A DNA stretch of 64,000 bases from Sapria himalayana. Lineage: Eukaryota > Streptophyta > Magnoliopsida > Malpighiales > Rafflesiaceae. Shown here one piece after another: positions 1 through 51,083 of this stretch (positions are counted from its first letter, which is position 1; every line of letters starts with the position of its first letter). The notes beneath the pieces are model-generated. The model was not told the DNA's origin and ran no database searches. It was given only the letters and a program-made list of their open reading frames with translations. The stretch spans positions 8,593,571-8,657,570 of the forward strand of contig JAREIK010000801.1 of NCBI GenBank assembly GCA_029783825.1. Reading direction: 5' to 3'. Made by a program: the position numbers and the translations under genes.

Positions 1-298
1 GAGTATTATAGATTTAGGTACTCGTCTTCTCTATCAAATTTTGTCTTATCTTTGGTACTATTGATCACATTTTGTTTATTTTATTTTTTAAAGTCTAGAA
101 ATGTTAATGTTGATGTGGCAAATAATGATGTAGTATAAGTTGAGGAACATGATATTATCAAGGGAAAATTATTTTTAGGGAACCAAAACAAAAATATTAA
201 TGTTTTGGTTCATTTTTTTTATTTTTTTTTAAATACTTGAAAATGTAAAATATTTATGCTTTAAGGCTAGAGAACTCATAAATCCATACTACATAAAA

Positions 299-379
299 GT
301 TTTCATATTCATTACTTATGCATAACATGTTCATTATGTATAATTGGTTATACATTTACACGCATTTATGCATAATGCG
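299..379. repeat. TTATGCATAA palindrome cluster, left arm of D
   Basis: Several variants of the self-complementary decamer TTATGCATAA and relatives (cattatgtataat, ttatgcataatg) lie here. The same motif cluster lies in the opposite arm. The hAT element A inserted within it, duplicating ATAATGCG. Confidence 0.7.
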
Positions 380-819
380 TAGAGGTGTCAAATGAGCCAT
401 TTTGTGTCATGCTGAGTCTGACTGATTTAGGCTTGATTTTTCCAGCTTAGCCTACCCCTAGCTAGGATTGCGAGTATAAGACTAACTCGCACTGTATCAC
501 TCGACTCACAGTCTCGGTCTCCAAATTATGGATTAATTATTTTAATTTTTTTTTCCAAATTTTATATTTTAAGTTATTATATATGAGTTGTGATTGCGAT
601 ATTATGTTATTTATTTATTTTACATAAATCATAAAAAATATCAAAAAAACTATATCAATTATTCATTCATCATTCAATCCAAAATTAAATAAAATAACAC
701 AAAGTCATAACTCACACATAATAATAACATAAAATAAATATTGTCAATCTCAATCATAATATTAATAATACAAGCTTAATTACCTCAATCTCAATGTCAA
801 CCAATATAAGTATGCAACT

Positions 820-2325
820 GATCATTATCGCATAAGCATCTGATGATATCACTAGCGGTGGACTTAATCTTCTCATAATCTTGCTAGTCTTTATCTGTTA
901 GTAACTCTCCTATTCTTGTTTAGCAAGATCTTGATCATTGATATTCATCCTCGAATCTTTCTAATTCTTCATGTATATTAGTGCCGTAATGATTTATGGC
1001 TGCAATCATATTGACTATAATAGAAAAAGTAGGTTTTGATATTATGCTCAATATCATAGAAGTCAGTACATTCCATGTCATCTTAGACAGCATAAGATAT
1101 GCAGACTCATATAATTACTATTATTGTAAAATATCATAATTCTTGTTATCAGTAATTGACGATTCACCTCATTATTTTTTTCTCATTAAATGAATGAAAA
1201 AGTTATCATCTCTAAATAAGATATTCATGTTTGTACTCGGAGCTTGATTATTATTATTATTATTATATTTAATGTCGTGGTATGTAAATAACTTAGTTAA
1301 CTTCTCGTGAATGAAGTCTTCTGGTTGGTGTTTCTGGTTCATGCACGAGTATATCTATGTCAAAATATTTTGCATCCCTTCTGTCTTAATATTATGGTCT
1401 ATGCAGGCAGCCAGATAATAAAAATATGGAATGATGGATTAATATTTTAAGTACTTGGTTTCAATCTCAAGAGCCATGTTACTAAATATTTGGTCATCTT
1501 AGAGGTGTCAATCGGGTAGGGCTGGGCCAGCCCGACCTATTTTTTGATGGCCCAATCGGGCCACCATGTCATGTTCGGCACGGTCTGGGTATGACATGTC
1601 AATGACATGTCTTTAATATTTCTAATAAATATGTTAATGACTATTTTATTATTAGATACGTTATCAAATATGATATTATATATTTATTTTTAATATTATA
1701 TTTTAATATTATATTTTCTAAGTATTCTTATCATGCACTCATATATCGTTATATCATCATGAGGATGTATAATTTTTGAAAATCCTAATATATTTTTATT
1801 TAATATCTATTTAAAATTTACATAGTGGGTGATGTGACATGCATAAGATGCATCATTATGAATAGTTCTGATATTAGATATTACGAATACCGCTCTACTA
1901 TATTTTCTAAATTTATTAGTTATTATTTATTTTTTTTACTTATACTATTTCAGTATGTTGTTTTTAAGTATGGATTTAGGAATCCTATGATATGTTAGCC
2001 GCAAATAAGTCTGTATGATACTGACTGTCCTTAGATTCTTTGAAAATTTAATCGAAAGACACATAGTGGTGATAAATTTGGCTATGCATTCACTTACTAA
2101 CTCGTTGTGGTATATGAATGGAGTCAGCATAGAAATTGAACTAAATTCAACCTTAAAGATCTCACCGCTCATTTGTGTTTGTCTAGGATCTGATGTATCA
2201 TGATTTTTGATGCAATGTTCGACATACTTCTTTATGTGCTCAGTCCCACATACATTTCTATAGATATATTTTTTTATAATATTTGTATTGTGTTGATTTT
2301 TCATCGATATTTTTAGCATTTTTAT
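820..2325 (-). pseudogene. hAT transposase pseudogene of element A
   Basis: The N-terminal half reads on the minus strand from about 2320 to 1614. It includes DPRQTQM, YHRIPKSILKNNILK and an ECMI-like region, matching the + strand protein at 4293-4980. The C-terminal half reads from 1499 down to about 820 and matches the region around 5440-6050 (ALEIETKYLKY, a castaway of the METKYLKYW segment, then the hAT dimerisation region). About 145 codons between them are missing and replaced by a 114-bp GC-rich insert with a hAT-type end (1500-1613). Many stops show it is dead. Confidence 0.8.
1500..1613. mobile_element. Solo hAT end / miniature remnant inside transposase of A
   Basis: It starts TAGAGGTGTCAATCGGG, the family terminal sequence, followed by GC-rich gggctgggccagcccg. 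It ends in a weak inverse (atgacatgtctt). No TSD is visible, and the host coding sequence lacks about 145 codons at this point. It is either a MITE whose flank was deleted or filler at a deletion junction. Confidence 0.5.
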
Positions 2326-3325
2326 TTTATAATATGTTAAAGTGAGCCCAAACTACAAATATTCTAGTTTTTTAATTTTTAGATGTTTGGATCGTGATCA
2401 TGATAGAAAATAAAGTTTTGACAGTATCGGATATTTCTGTAAAGTTATCAATATTAAAATTATTTATATTTATGATAGTATTAATCTTGTTATTATTAAA
2501 TTTATTATTTGTTATTTTAGATTTGTATTAGTTTATTAATTATATTCTAAATTTTATTTTTAAAATTAAATATTATGTGATATTAAATTATTAATACTTA
2601 AATTATTAATAAAAAATAAAAATAAAAAACTAAATAAAAATTTAAAAATAATACTTATTTGACCGTTTATGGAATTCCGAAGTGTGATGTCTGATGTCCA
2701 CAGTCCGCACTCGAGTCCCGACTCACTCCAGAGAAGCGATAGGACAAGGAAAGCCGAACTTTGAGTCTGAAGCAAAAAAAAATACAAATGCAAATAATTA
2801 ACCAAAAATACATAATACAAAATTAAATTGTAAATATAAATGGGTAAAACTAAAATCAAGAGGAGAGAGAATGAGGATAGAGAAAGATATGAGAGTGAGG
2901 TGAGATTGAGAAATATGAGAAAGATAGAAAATATATATAGATTACAAAAAGAATTAAAAAAAGTAATTTTTTTCGTATTTTTTTTTATTTTTTTAATGAA
3001 TATTTAGAGCAGAAACTAGAGGTGTAAAAATGGGCTGCTTGAGCTTGGAGCCTTGCCTGGTTCATCTGTGCCCGACCTGACACTACATGGTCTAGGATAG
3101 TGCTCAAGCCCATGCTGGATGGATTGTTGGCACGATTCGTGCTGTATCGTGTCAAGGGATGTAGGCCTGCATGCTATGCTAGGCACTACCTGGGTGCCTA
3201 GCACGTGGGCACGACCCGGGACGTGCCTTGGGATCTGCCAATCTGGTTGGGAAAGAGGATTGTGCTCGACTTGATGCCCAACGCAGCGACAGAGGAAGCT
3301 ATACTGGCAACGGACGACGCTTGAC

Positions 3326-6300
3326 TAGAGGTGTCAATCGGGCCGGCCCGGCCCGGCACGAGGCATGGCACGGTTCGGCCGTGCCTGGGCCGGCCCGACA
3401 CGTTAAAAAACCATGCTCGGGCCCATGCCGTGCTCGGGTTAGGCACGGGCCGTGCCTGGCCTGTGCCATGCCTTGCCTGACCCAGCACGGCTAGGCCCGT
3501 GGCACGGCACGCCGGCACGGGTTCTTCCCGTGCCGGTTTTACGCGGCCACGTGGCGCCCGACCCCTCCCGAAAAAAAGATCGCGGGTCTGGTCTGATTGG
3601 ACCCGACCCTCGGTCCCAATCCCAATGGGAAAAAAAAATTATTCAATTAATATTAATTTTCAGCCGTTGGATTCGCCTCCAACGGCTAGGGGGTAGAATC
3701 CAACGGTCCTCATGATTGTACCCCCTTAATAATTATTAAAAATTCAAAAAAATATAAAAAAATATCTTTTTTATAAAAAATTAATATCTTTAATCTATAA
3801 ATTCTACCCTCCTCCCTTTAACATTTATGTTTTTCAAAAACATATATTCTCTCAAATCTTTCTCTTTCTCTCACATAAACTGTGCTTCTCTTTCTCGGGC
3901 CTCGAGATTTTGTTTTCGGCTTGGATTTTCGTGAAACTCAACTTTAATTTTGAACATTAGAGATTGACTGCGGTGCACCGTGCACGTGACCGACCTCACT
4001 GCTTTTACCGGGTAATTTATTTTATGTTTTTTTTTTACTTTCTCTCTCTATAGTTTCTCTCTCTAAAAAAAAATTAGGAAAAATAAAAATCATTAAAATT
4101 GACAAATACACCTGACACGTATTTAAATTTAGAAAATGAAAATATTATACAGAGGTCTGAGGCTGCTGAAACTTTGATTTCTCCAGTCGTCTCAACCCAA
4201 AGTTCTAAAAAACAAAAAACTAGGAAGACTTCTGTAGTTTGGACTCATTTTAAAATCATAACATAAAAAAATATTAGGGTGATGAACAAGAAATGGCACA
4301 GTGCAAATATTGCATGGAACTATTAACATCTAAGAGTTCATTTGAGATTGGGCACCTTAAGAGGCATGCCGAATTATGCACCAAAAAATATGGACCATTA
4401 GATCCTAGGCAAACCCAACTTGACACTGCATTTTTTGAGACTAGATCGAGTTCAGTTTCAAAGTTTACTCCCTTTGTATACTCCAGCGAGTTGGATAGAG
4501 ACGGCATGGCCAGGCTCATCACATTGATGAGTCTTCCGATCAGATTTTCGGAAGATCCGAGGGTAGTGCGCATCATGCAGATTTATTTTCAGCCTTCCTA
4601 TCGTAGGATTCCTAGATCCACATCTAGGAGTGACATACTAAAGATATATAAGTTGGAAAAACAAAAAATAATTAAGGAATTTATGGCATATAGTGGAGTG
4701 GTGTCCGTGACGTCTGATATATGGACAAGTCACGATGATTCTTCTTATGCATGTCTCACGAGTTACTATGTAGATTCTAACTGGACAATCAATAAAAAAA
4801 TTTTAGGATTCTCTGAGATTCTTCATCCTCATGATGGCCCGACTATTTTTGAGTGTATGATGAAAATATTTAGGAAATATAAAATTCAAAATAAAATTTT
4901 TAGGGTCACATTCGATAACGCTTCTAATAATGGAGTAGCGATCAATATGTTTGTTAGGAATATTAGAGACGCACCATTAGTAGAGATCTTTCATGTCAGA
5001 TGCATGTGTCACGTGATTAACTTGATTGTTCAAGCGGGTATGAAGGTGTGTTCCCCCGCGTTGGATAATATACGCAATGCACTAAAATATATTCGCACTC
5101 CTCGCAGACAACAAGAGTTTGGTAGTCTCTGTTTTTTTGCGAATCTTAAGAAGAAGAAATTCTAATCGGATGTGAGACATCGTTGGAATTACACGTATCT
5201 TATGTTAGAATCACGTGTTGGATACGAACACGTGATATCTGATTACGTCAATAGTAAGAGTGACGAACTTATTATTGACGACACTGACTGGGCTTCAGGA
5301 ATTTCATTTATGAAATTCCTGAAGATATTTTATGACATGATGAACATGTGTTCGTCGGTTTATACGCTCACCACTTGCATTGCACTCTGGTGCATATGCA
5401 ACATTAGTAGCATGTTTAGGAAGTATCGAGCTGAACCGACGCTTAGTCATATGGTTGCAGAGATGGAGACCAAGTACTTGAAGTACTGGTCCACCAGTTT
5501 CATCTCTTTATTGCCTTGCTGCATGCATGGACCCTAGGGCTAAGGTGGAAGGGGTAGAAAACACCCTGACTTTTATTTCCTCGTGCATGAACCTGGAAGA
5601 GCCACTTGAAGGGTTCATTCACGAGAAGTTGACTGACCTATTCACATACTACGATACTAGGTATGGTGGTGGTGGTAGTGAGACTGTGATTACGGACATT
5701 GATACCTTGTTCGGAGATGACGATTTTTCCATTCAGCTAGCGAGGGGGAAACGTATGGGTGGACCATCACATAGGAGCGAGCTGTCTCGGTACCTAGATA
5801 CTGATTATTGCTCAATCCTATCACATTCTGATACTAATAATCTTGATTTATTACAGTGGTGGAAATCATATGAGTCCACCTTTCCCGTGCTATCTAGGAT
5901 GACACGGGATCTACTGACTCCTCCGGTATCGAGCATAGTATCAGAGTCTGTTTTTTCTGTTGTAGTGAACGTGATTTCGGATAGGAGATCGAGATTACAT
6001 CCAGATATGGTTGAGGCCTTGGCTTGTTTGAAGGATTGAGAGGAATTGAGGTTTAGCATCCATGATCGTGCTGGAGCAGGGACTAGGACATGCACTGCAG
6101 TCGCATCCACATCCACTACGATGGTGAAGGAGTTGATTGCCGATAATGATGATCCATATGATACTGATCTTGATGTTGTGGCTGATGATTCTCATGATAT
6201 GCCGATTGACGATTGATGATGATTTATTGTTTTTTGTTTTCGATATTTTTTTATTGATTGTATTTGTATGCTTTGTTTGTACGTTGTGTTGAAACTGATA

Positions 6301-6812
6301 TTTGTTTTGTTCGGACCTTCGGTTTCAAATGGATGATTGATAATTTTTCATTTGTGTTGTTTATATTTTTTTATTAATTTTTATTTTTACTAACATAATG
6401 TATTGATTTATTTTTTTTATGATTTAAATTTTTTTTAAAAATTAATAACTTTGTTATAATATATAATTTATAATTATAATAAAAGTTAAACTAATTTGAT
6501 TTTGATAAAAAAAAAATTTCTAAACTTTGTTTTTTTAATTAATTTTTAATTTTAATATTTTTAAAAATATTAATATTTAATTCTATACACATACACTTAC
6601 AGAATTACAATATCTAAAATTAAAAAAAAAAAAAAATTCTGCCTCTCAGGCCTGCCCTGGCCCGAGTGGGCCCGGCACGGCACAACCTGCCGTGCCTATG
6701 GGCCGCGCCGGGCTCGGCTATTTTTTAACCGTGCCCAGCCCGGCACCGAAGCACGCTCGTGCCCGAAAAAAACGGGCCGGGCCTTCTCAACCAGGCCCGT
6801 TTGACACCTCTA
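3326..6812 (+). mobile_element. Element C: full-length but broken hAT (Ac/RICESLEEPER-like) transposon
   Basis: The terminal inverted repeats are TAGAGGTGTCAATCGGGCC at 3326 and its inverse ending gcccgtttgacacctcta at 6812. Sub-terminal GC-rich regions are packed with GGCACGG-type motifs (3326-3560 and 6650-6790), as hAT transposase-binding regions often are. The flanks share GCTTGAC (3319-3325) and GCTCGAC (6813-6819), an imperfect 7-bp match. Total length is 3487 bp with a transposase gene in the middle. It sits inside B and is the youngest-looking member here. Confidence 0.87.
4190..6216 (+). pseudogene. hAT transposase of element C (BED finger, hAT dimerisation domain), frame-broken
   Basis: Order of parts: the BED-type zinc finger runs from about 4230 (WTHFK) to 4380, with CKYC and HLKRHAELC supplying ligands. 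The catalytic region follows, with VTSDIWTS near 4710 and VTFDNASNNG near 4910, the DDE-type acidic residues of hAT proteins. The C-terminal dimerisation region lies at about 5780-6040 (SELSRYLDTD, LQWWKSYESTFPVLSRM, ALACLKD). It is split into frames 4293-5165, 5172-5537 and 5527-6039. The breaks are a stop/frame slip near 4273, a slip at a T run near 5131, another near 5520, and TGA at 6037 where the family has Trp. An acidic tail continues to about 6216. Such enzymes excise and reinsert hAT elements; this copy cannot make a full protein. It could have mobilised the B-type MITEs before decay. Confidence 0.88.
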
Positions 6813-8164
6813 GCTCGACATGTGATGCGACTAGCTGAGTGGGTCGTCGGGAGCGCCTGTTTGGCTTCGGGGAGCGTCCGTATCTCCAAATCCCGGCACG
6901 AAACAGCCTGAAACCAAGCTTCAAGTGGCGGGCTGTGCCAGGCCCCCCTTCCAGGGAATCATGCTGTTCCAGACACGACACAATTTCTATAGCATACCGT
7001 GCCTAAAACAACATGCGGGCATGTTCAAGCCTGACAAAAATTGGCAGTGCCTGCTCGACACACTCCGTTTGACACATTTAGCAAAAACTCGACATCCTAC
7101 AAATTTTCTGCCCTAGCTGTTGGGATGCATCTCGTTTTTGGTTTTCTTTTTTGGATTTTGGGATTGGGTCAGCCATTATGTTCCATCGGTTCAAGAAGGT
7201 TCAGGCGATGGTGAGAGCTCGACTTGAGCTTGGGGCTTGGTCTCCTCTTGGGGCAGGGAGCCAACACCATGTGTTGTGTGTCCACGTGGGCGGTGGGCCT
7301 GGATCATCCCACACGGAAATCATCAGTCAAATACATGATGGTAATTTTAAAAAAATGCGCTATGTGTAAAACAAGGTTGATTTTTTTTAAATAAAAAATT
7401 AATTTTTTTAAAATAAAAGAGGGAGGGTCAGGCGTGGTCCAATTGACCGCATCTGAAACCCTGTCCGAGTTCCTGGGCATGGTACTTGACCGTGCTGTTG
7501 GATTGCGCCTTTGGGCAAGGCAGCTGGGTCGTGCCTGTCCCAATATGAGGCTCGGTACCCCCTAGCCCAACACGACACAAGCTGTCCCTCGAGCCGGCAT
7601 GACATGGGTTCATGCATGGTTACGGATAGTACCGTGCTTGGTCAGGCACGACTCAACAAGGCCGTGTCCGAGCTGCCCGGCTCACTTTACACATCTAATA
7701 ATGCGTTATGCATAAATTATTTATGCATAATGCATTAGCTAGAGCACTCTTTCTCAACCTTACATACATATATACATATATATACACAAATATACATACA
7801 TACATCTTTCTGGTGTAATGATGTCAGATAACATTCCGCAAGCCGAAGCTACAAGATTGCTTTGTTATGGAACACTAAACTAGCTTTTCGAAAACACTGG
7901 GTGACTATTGAAACCTTTTAACAAGCAAACCGTTGGAGGCCATAGTTATATATTATGAGCATTCACTTTTCATGGAAACCACCTGAGTTGCTGCTCTTCA
8001 ATGCTCTCATAACAAAGATGGAAGGTGTGTGGTACATCTCTAAGAGAGTAAATTCAGAAGATGTTATTTAACATGCTGGAGTTTCCTGTCCCAGCTAGGC
8101 AACTTGATGCCATCAAAAGCTTGATGGTCTTACCCTCTCTAGCTCAAAGTTAGTTTATTCATAA

Positions 8165-8432
8165 ACTCTCATTATGCATAATGAGTTTAAGCATAAAGAA
8201 CACATTATGTATAATTAGTTTGCTATCATAAACAATTAATGCATAATCAATGCATTATTCATAACTAACGCATTATGCATAACAAATGCACTATGCATAA
8301 ATAGTTTATGCATAATGCATATGCATAATGAATTCATTATGCATAAACAATTTATGCATAATGCATTATGCATAACGAATTCATGATGCATAAATGCTTG
8401 TTTATGCATAACTAATGAATACATAAACATTT
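8165..8432. repeat. TTATGCATAA palindrome array, right arm of D
   Basis: Roughly a dozen TTATGCATAA-like palindromes occur with short spacers (for example tttatgcataatgcattatgc). A shorter group lies at 7701-7738 next to element A. The repeat gives spurious open frames rich in Met, His and Asn. Confidence 0.8.
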
Positions 8433-8589
8433 ATGCGGGAGAGGGTAAATTAGGATTTATGAATTTTCTAATCCCAAAATATAAATATTTTATGCTTTAG
8501 AGTATTTAAAAAAAAAAATTTAAAATAATGATTAAAACATAAATGCTTTGGTTTTGAACCCATAAAATAATTTTTTTAATTATTAGTAT

Positions 8590-10416
8590 TATCCCAGTCA
8601 TGTTGATTCATATTTTTTGTATTCATGATTTTAATAATTATTATTTATGTGTGAATAATAATTCACTGTTAAATTGTATATGTATTGCTCTCATGTTAAT
8701 ATTTTTGTGCATGATCGATAAACTTTGAGGATGAACTCAAAAGATTGATTGTCATGAATTATATATATTTTTGTTGTACCCTTAGAAGGATTGCTAGATA
8801 TCCAATTTATTCTTTTATGATTAATTTTACGATAAGATGCTATATTTTTTGAAATTTATAGAGTAATTTTATTAGTCTTGTACAATATTTGAAACTTGAA
8901 AAGATTATCTCAGCAACTTTGGGTGCAATCTTGTTGTTGATCCCCACAATGCAATGTCCTTTTATAACAAGGACATGCCACATTGCTCCCAGTCCTACTC
9001 ATGGAACTATCACGTCTAACCTTCTCACTTTCAGCTAGAGTAATAGTAGGTGCTATTACATTGAGATCCATGGATTATGCACGCTTAGTCCTATAATTAG
9101 TGTAGAAATTTATATCACTTTCTCATATGTCTTTAACTCAGGAGGAAACTTTCTCTTGCTTAGTTTTTGTGATTTCATCATGAAATCAAAATACTTGTCT
9201 TTGAGAGAGTACAAACAAGACATTCTAATTCATCTTTTTCTCTGTGTAGTGAGTAAACTCTTTTTTATCCAATAATTTATACTCAAAAATATAATTAACA
9301 ATCTTAATATGGAATTTACTAGGAGATTATAGTGTGATTATCAATTCTTATAAAATTTGCACCTAATATAAAATCTAAACATCTTCGAAAATTTATTTTG
9401 TTATTGATTATCACAGATATACAAATATTTTTGTGTCTATTACTATTTATTTTTTCTGAAATTATCATTTGGTAGATTTTTCCGTAAATGATCCCCGTGT
9501 CTTTGACCAAATACTAACAAGAATTTAAAAAATATTTTCTAATACAACAAAGTAATCACTACCCTTGCACCCCAAAACCCAAACACACAGTCTTCTTTGT
9601 TTCAATAAGTGATCACCACCAGTATCATTATACCCCAGCAAACTGAAGTGAAAGATTACTCTGGTAAGAGTGTTGTCACTGTTTTCTAGCAATATAGCAT
9701 AATTACATTGGAGGATAACTGCTGTGGAGGTTAATGAACACAACTCGATACTACAATCAAACATCACAGATGAAAAGATAGTTTGTGCGGCACCTTTGAT
9801 GATCAATCAACTTGATAAAACCCTGCAGCATTGATGTCTGCAAGATGATTACTATTTTCAGGCAACAGATCACAATTGCAGTGGATGATAACTGCGATGG
9901 TGGATATATAACACACTTCAATAACAGATAGCAAGCTGATCAAATATTATAGAAAGGGTTATATGTATGGTATGAAGTGTAGATGGAAGGTTTATCAATC
10001 AACTTGAAAAAAGCCACGCCGGCTCACATTATCTCTAATGCCAGATTGCTTCTTGTAAGGTGTTGGAGTTGATACTTATACCATTTACTCGTGATCTCCA
10101 ATGACTTTTGTTGTCCTGCTGTCAACCCCTGAGGGTTGCTCCAGCTGTTTTTACTATATGATTGGTGAGGACAACACACACGACAAGCCTTTCCTTTCCA
10201 CTGACCCTCGCCTATCAATTTAAGTTTCCAATTCCATGATGAGAAACAAGAGAGAGGGGGAGGGAGAGGCGAGTAGTGCAAAATATCATATATCATAATT
10301 CATAATTAGGTACAATTGTAGTATATGTATCATCATCATCATAATAAATGAAATTTTATTCTAATTACTTAGGGTCGATTGTATGAATTTATTTTTTCAA
10401 TCAACTTTATTTAATT
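8590..10416. other. Unassigned stretch
   Basis: Less AT-rich than the rest. A region at 9540-10290 has moderately complex sequence (open minus frame 10024-10296 with WSNPQGLTAGQQKSLE), but no family is recognised and no splice context supports an exon. Positions 8900-9500 look like a decayed repeat. No element ends were identified. Confidence 0.4.
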
Positions 10417-10424
10417 ATAGTAAC

Positions 10425-11192
10425 CTATGTTGCACGGACACGGATACGGACATGGAGATACGACACGGCATGATACGGGGACACGGCAAATTCTAAAAAA
10501 CTAGGATACGGATACGACTAGGATACGTCATGATAAAAAAAATAAAAATAAAAATAAAAATTATTAATTATAAATATTAGGTATTTTAAAATAATTTAAA
10601 ATACTGTATTTTAAAATAATTTAAAATTCTGTATTTTAAAATAATATAAAAAAAATTTAAACCCTCTAACACCCCCCCCCTCCCCCCCACCACCATCCCT
10701 TTACAGTTTTGATTTTCGAACTCTCCCCCCTCCCGATACAGATTTCAAAACCCCCCCTTCCCTTTATAGAATTAGGTTACCTTAGGTATTGTCGGCGCCT
10801 CGGCGGGGTGCTCCTTCCCTCTCCGTTTGACGCAATGATAATTGATAACTATTTCTCGCAATCGGCTTGTCGGCAACTTATTGTCGGCGGTGTGCTCCTC
10901 AATTTGTTGGAGATATAGGAGTAATAGTTAATATATAGTATATTTCCGACGCGTTAGAATCGTAAAAAAGCGTCAGTTGGTAAACGACGTGTCTGTAGGT
11001 AAACGACGCGTCTGTTGTTAACGATGACTATTTCCGAACAACGCATCGGATATGTCTCTAATGCGTATCCGATACGCCACGTGGCATATCGGACACGTGT
11101 CCGACCCGTGTCGCCATGTCCACGTCTAGGACACGGCGACACGGGTCGGACACGGCGACACGGCAGTTCCTAGGAGTATCCGTGCAACATAG
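10425..11192. mobile_element. P-family TIR element, copy 1 (768 bp)
   Basis: The ends are CTATGTTGCACGGACACGG and its inverse (ccgtgcaacatag). They are flanked by perfect 8-bp duplications ATAGTAAC (10417-10424 and 11193-11200). Sub-terminal zones are arrays of gacacgg/gatacgg. An AT-rich block (about 10515-10660) is shared with the other two copies. It carries the near-palindrome gatacgccacgtggcatatc at 11071-11090. There is no coding capacity. The 8-bp TSD fits hAT, but the superfamily is not certain. Confidence 0.87.
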
Positions 11193-11341
11193 ATAGTAAC
11201 TACCGATCCTAGTTTAAACATATCATAAATAAATATACTAAATATGTTTAATTCAATGTAGTAGAAATATAAATGAATCTTAAATATACAAATATATCAA
11301 ACATTTATTATTTATTTTTGTATAATTAACATGTCCTATTT

Positions 11342-11575
11342 GTTCCAAAAAGTGGAATGGAAGTTGTAATCATCCTTTTTGATGATTTATTCCAAAAAGT
11401 GGAATGAAGGCTATCTAGGAGGAGGTTGTAATGAACATGTCGCTAATTTGTTCTCCCCATTAAACCCAACAATCATTCCAAAAATCAACTTTTTGGAATG
11501 ATTCCAAAAAGTGGAGTGAAGGGCTATCTAAAATGTTGCCACTTAAACCCAAAAATCAACTTTTTGAGCTCCAAC
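11342..11575. repeat. ATTCCAAAAAGTGGAATG repeats with a hairpin
   Basis: Three or more copies of ttccaaaaagtggaatg occur at 11343, 11390 and 11501. There is also a perfect 11-bp inverted repeat (cattccaaaaa / tttttggaatg) at 11474-11500. The phrase gaaggctatct repeats beside it. It is probably a degraded MITE with sub-repeats; no TSD was found. Confidence 0.5.
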
Positions 11576-11951
11576 AATTATCAGTGACCAATCAGCATCG
11601 TTAATATCACCACTTTGATGTGTCAGATGAATAGAACTAAGAAAAGTATAGTCTAAATGGATAAACTAACAAATTTATTCTATATTCTAATCATGCAAAT
11701 ATTACTTATCTAAGTGTTAGTTCTTGATATTAAAAATTGTACTGTCTGATTATTTGTATGAAAATTAAACATTGTTATATCATCACATGATAATATGGTT
11801 TATTATTTTCTACAATTATTTTTAATTTCAAATGGGATTTTTTTTATTATCATTGCTATAAAATTTTTTTGGGCCTGTACTTGTTGCTTTCAATTTAATT
11901 ATTTATTTTTTGAATTCTTGTGAATTGATTTTATTTTCTATTGAGAGGTGA

Positions 11952-51083
<39,132 letters not shown>

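Larger units (their letters stand above)
3017..7080. mobile_element. Element B: hAT MITE interrupted by element C
   Basis: The left end TAGAGGTGTAAAAATGGGC is at 3017 and the right end ccgtttgacacattta ends at 7080. It is flanked by GCAGAAAC (3009-3016) and GCAAAAAC (7081-7088), a 7 of 8 match. Without C (3326-6812) it is about 577 bp, GC-rich and non-coding, so a non-autonomous derivative of the same family. Confidence 0.75.
380..7697 (-). mobile_element. Element A: reversed, decayed hAT transposon carrying nested insertions
   Basis: The left end TAGAGGTGTCAAATGAGCC at 380 and the right end GGCTCACTTTACACATCTA ending at 7697 are inverted matches. They are flanked by perfect 8-bp duplications ATAATGCG (372-379 and 7698-7705), the hallmark of hAT insertion. 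Its own sequence is 380-3016 plus about 7089-7697, about 3.2 kb, close to the 3.5 kb of element C. The transposase remnant is on the minus strand (about 820-2320). Element B interrupts its 5' region. Confidence 0.85.
165..8577. mobile_element. Element D: long inverted-repeat element, outermost of a four-level nest
   Basis: The left arm (about 165-379) and the reverse complement of the right arm (about 8160-8577) align by eye over their length. For example, the segment around 240-285 with tttatgctttaaggctagag matches the inverse of 8455-8505. Both arms also carry TTATGCATAA palindromes. Without its inserted element A (380-7697 plus one TSD copy) D is about 1.1 kb. No coding capacity and no clear TSD were found, so the superfamily is unknown. 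The unarmed core 7739-8160 shows no gene. Confidence 0.6.

Noticed and set aside
1500..3016. A second complete hAT between 1500 and 3016
   Set aside because: The TSD at 372/7698 and the split transposase show this belongs to element A; 1500 is only an internal end-like insert.
3198..3696. Overlapping Arg/Pro/Gly-rich frames on both strands
   Set aside because: GC-rich hAT sub-terminal sequence lacks stops in several frames; the same happens at 18308-18958 and 40368-40987.
8236..8430. Open minus frame rich in Met, His and Asn
   Set aside because: Translation of the TTATGCATAA array; no start context or similarity.
8165..8432. CRISPR-like array
   Set aside because: The units are palindromic and irregularly spaced with no unique spacers, and the genome is a plant's.
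10709..10918. Open frame inside P copy 1 as first exon of the b5 reductase gene
   Set aside because: It lies within a TIR element with perfect TSDs and lacks a hydrophobic anchor and suitable donor.
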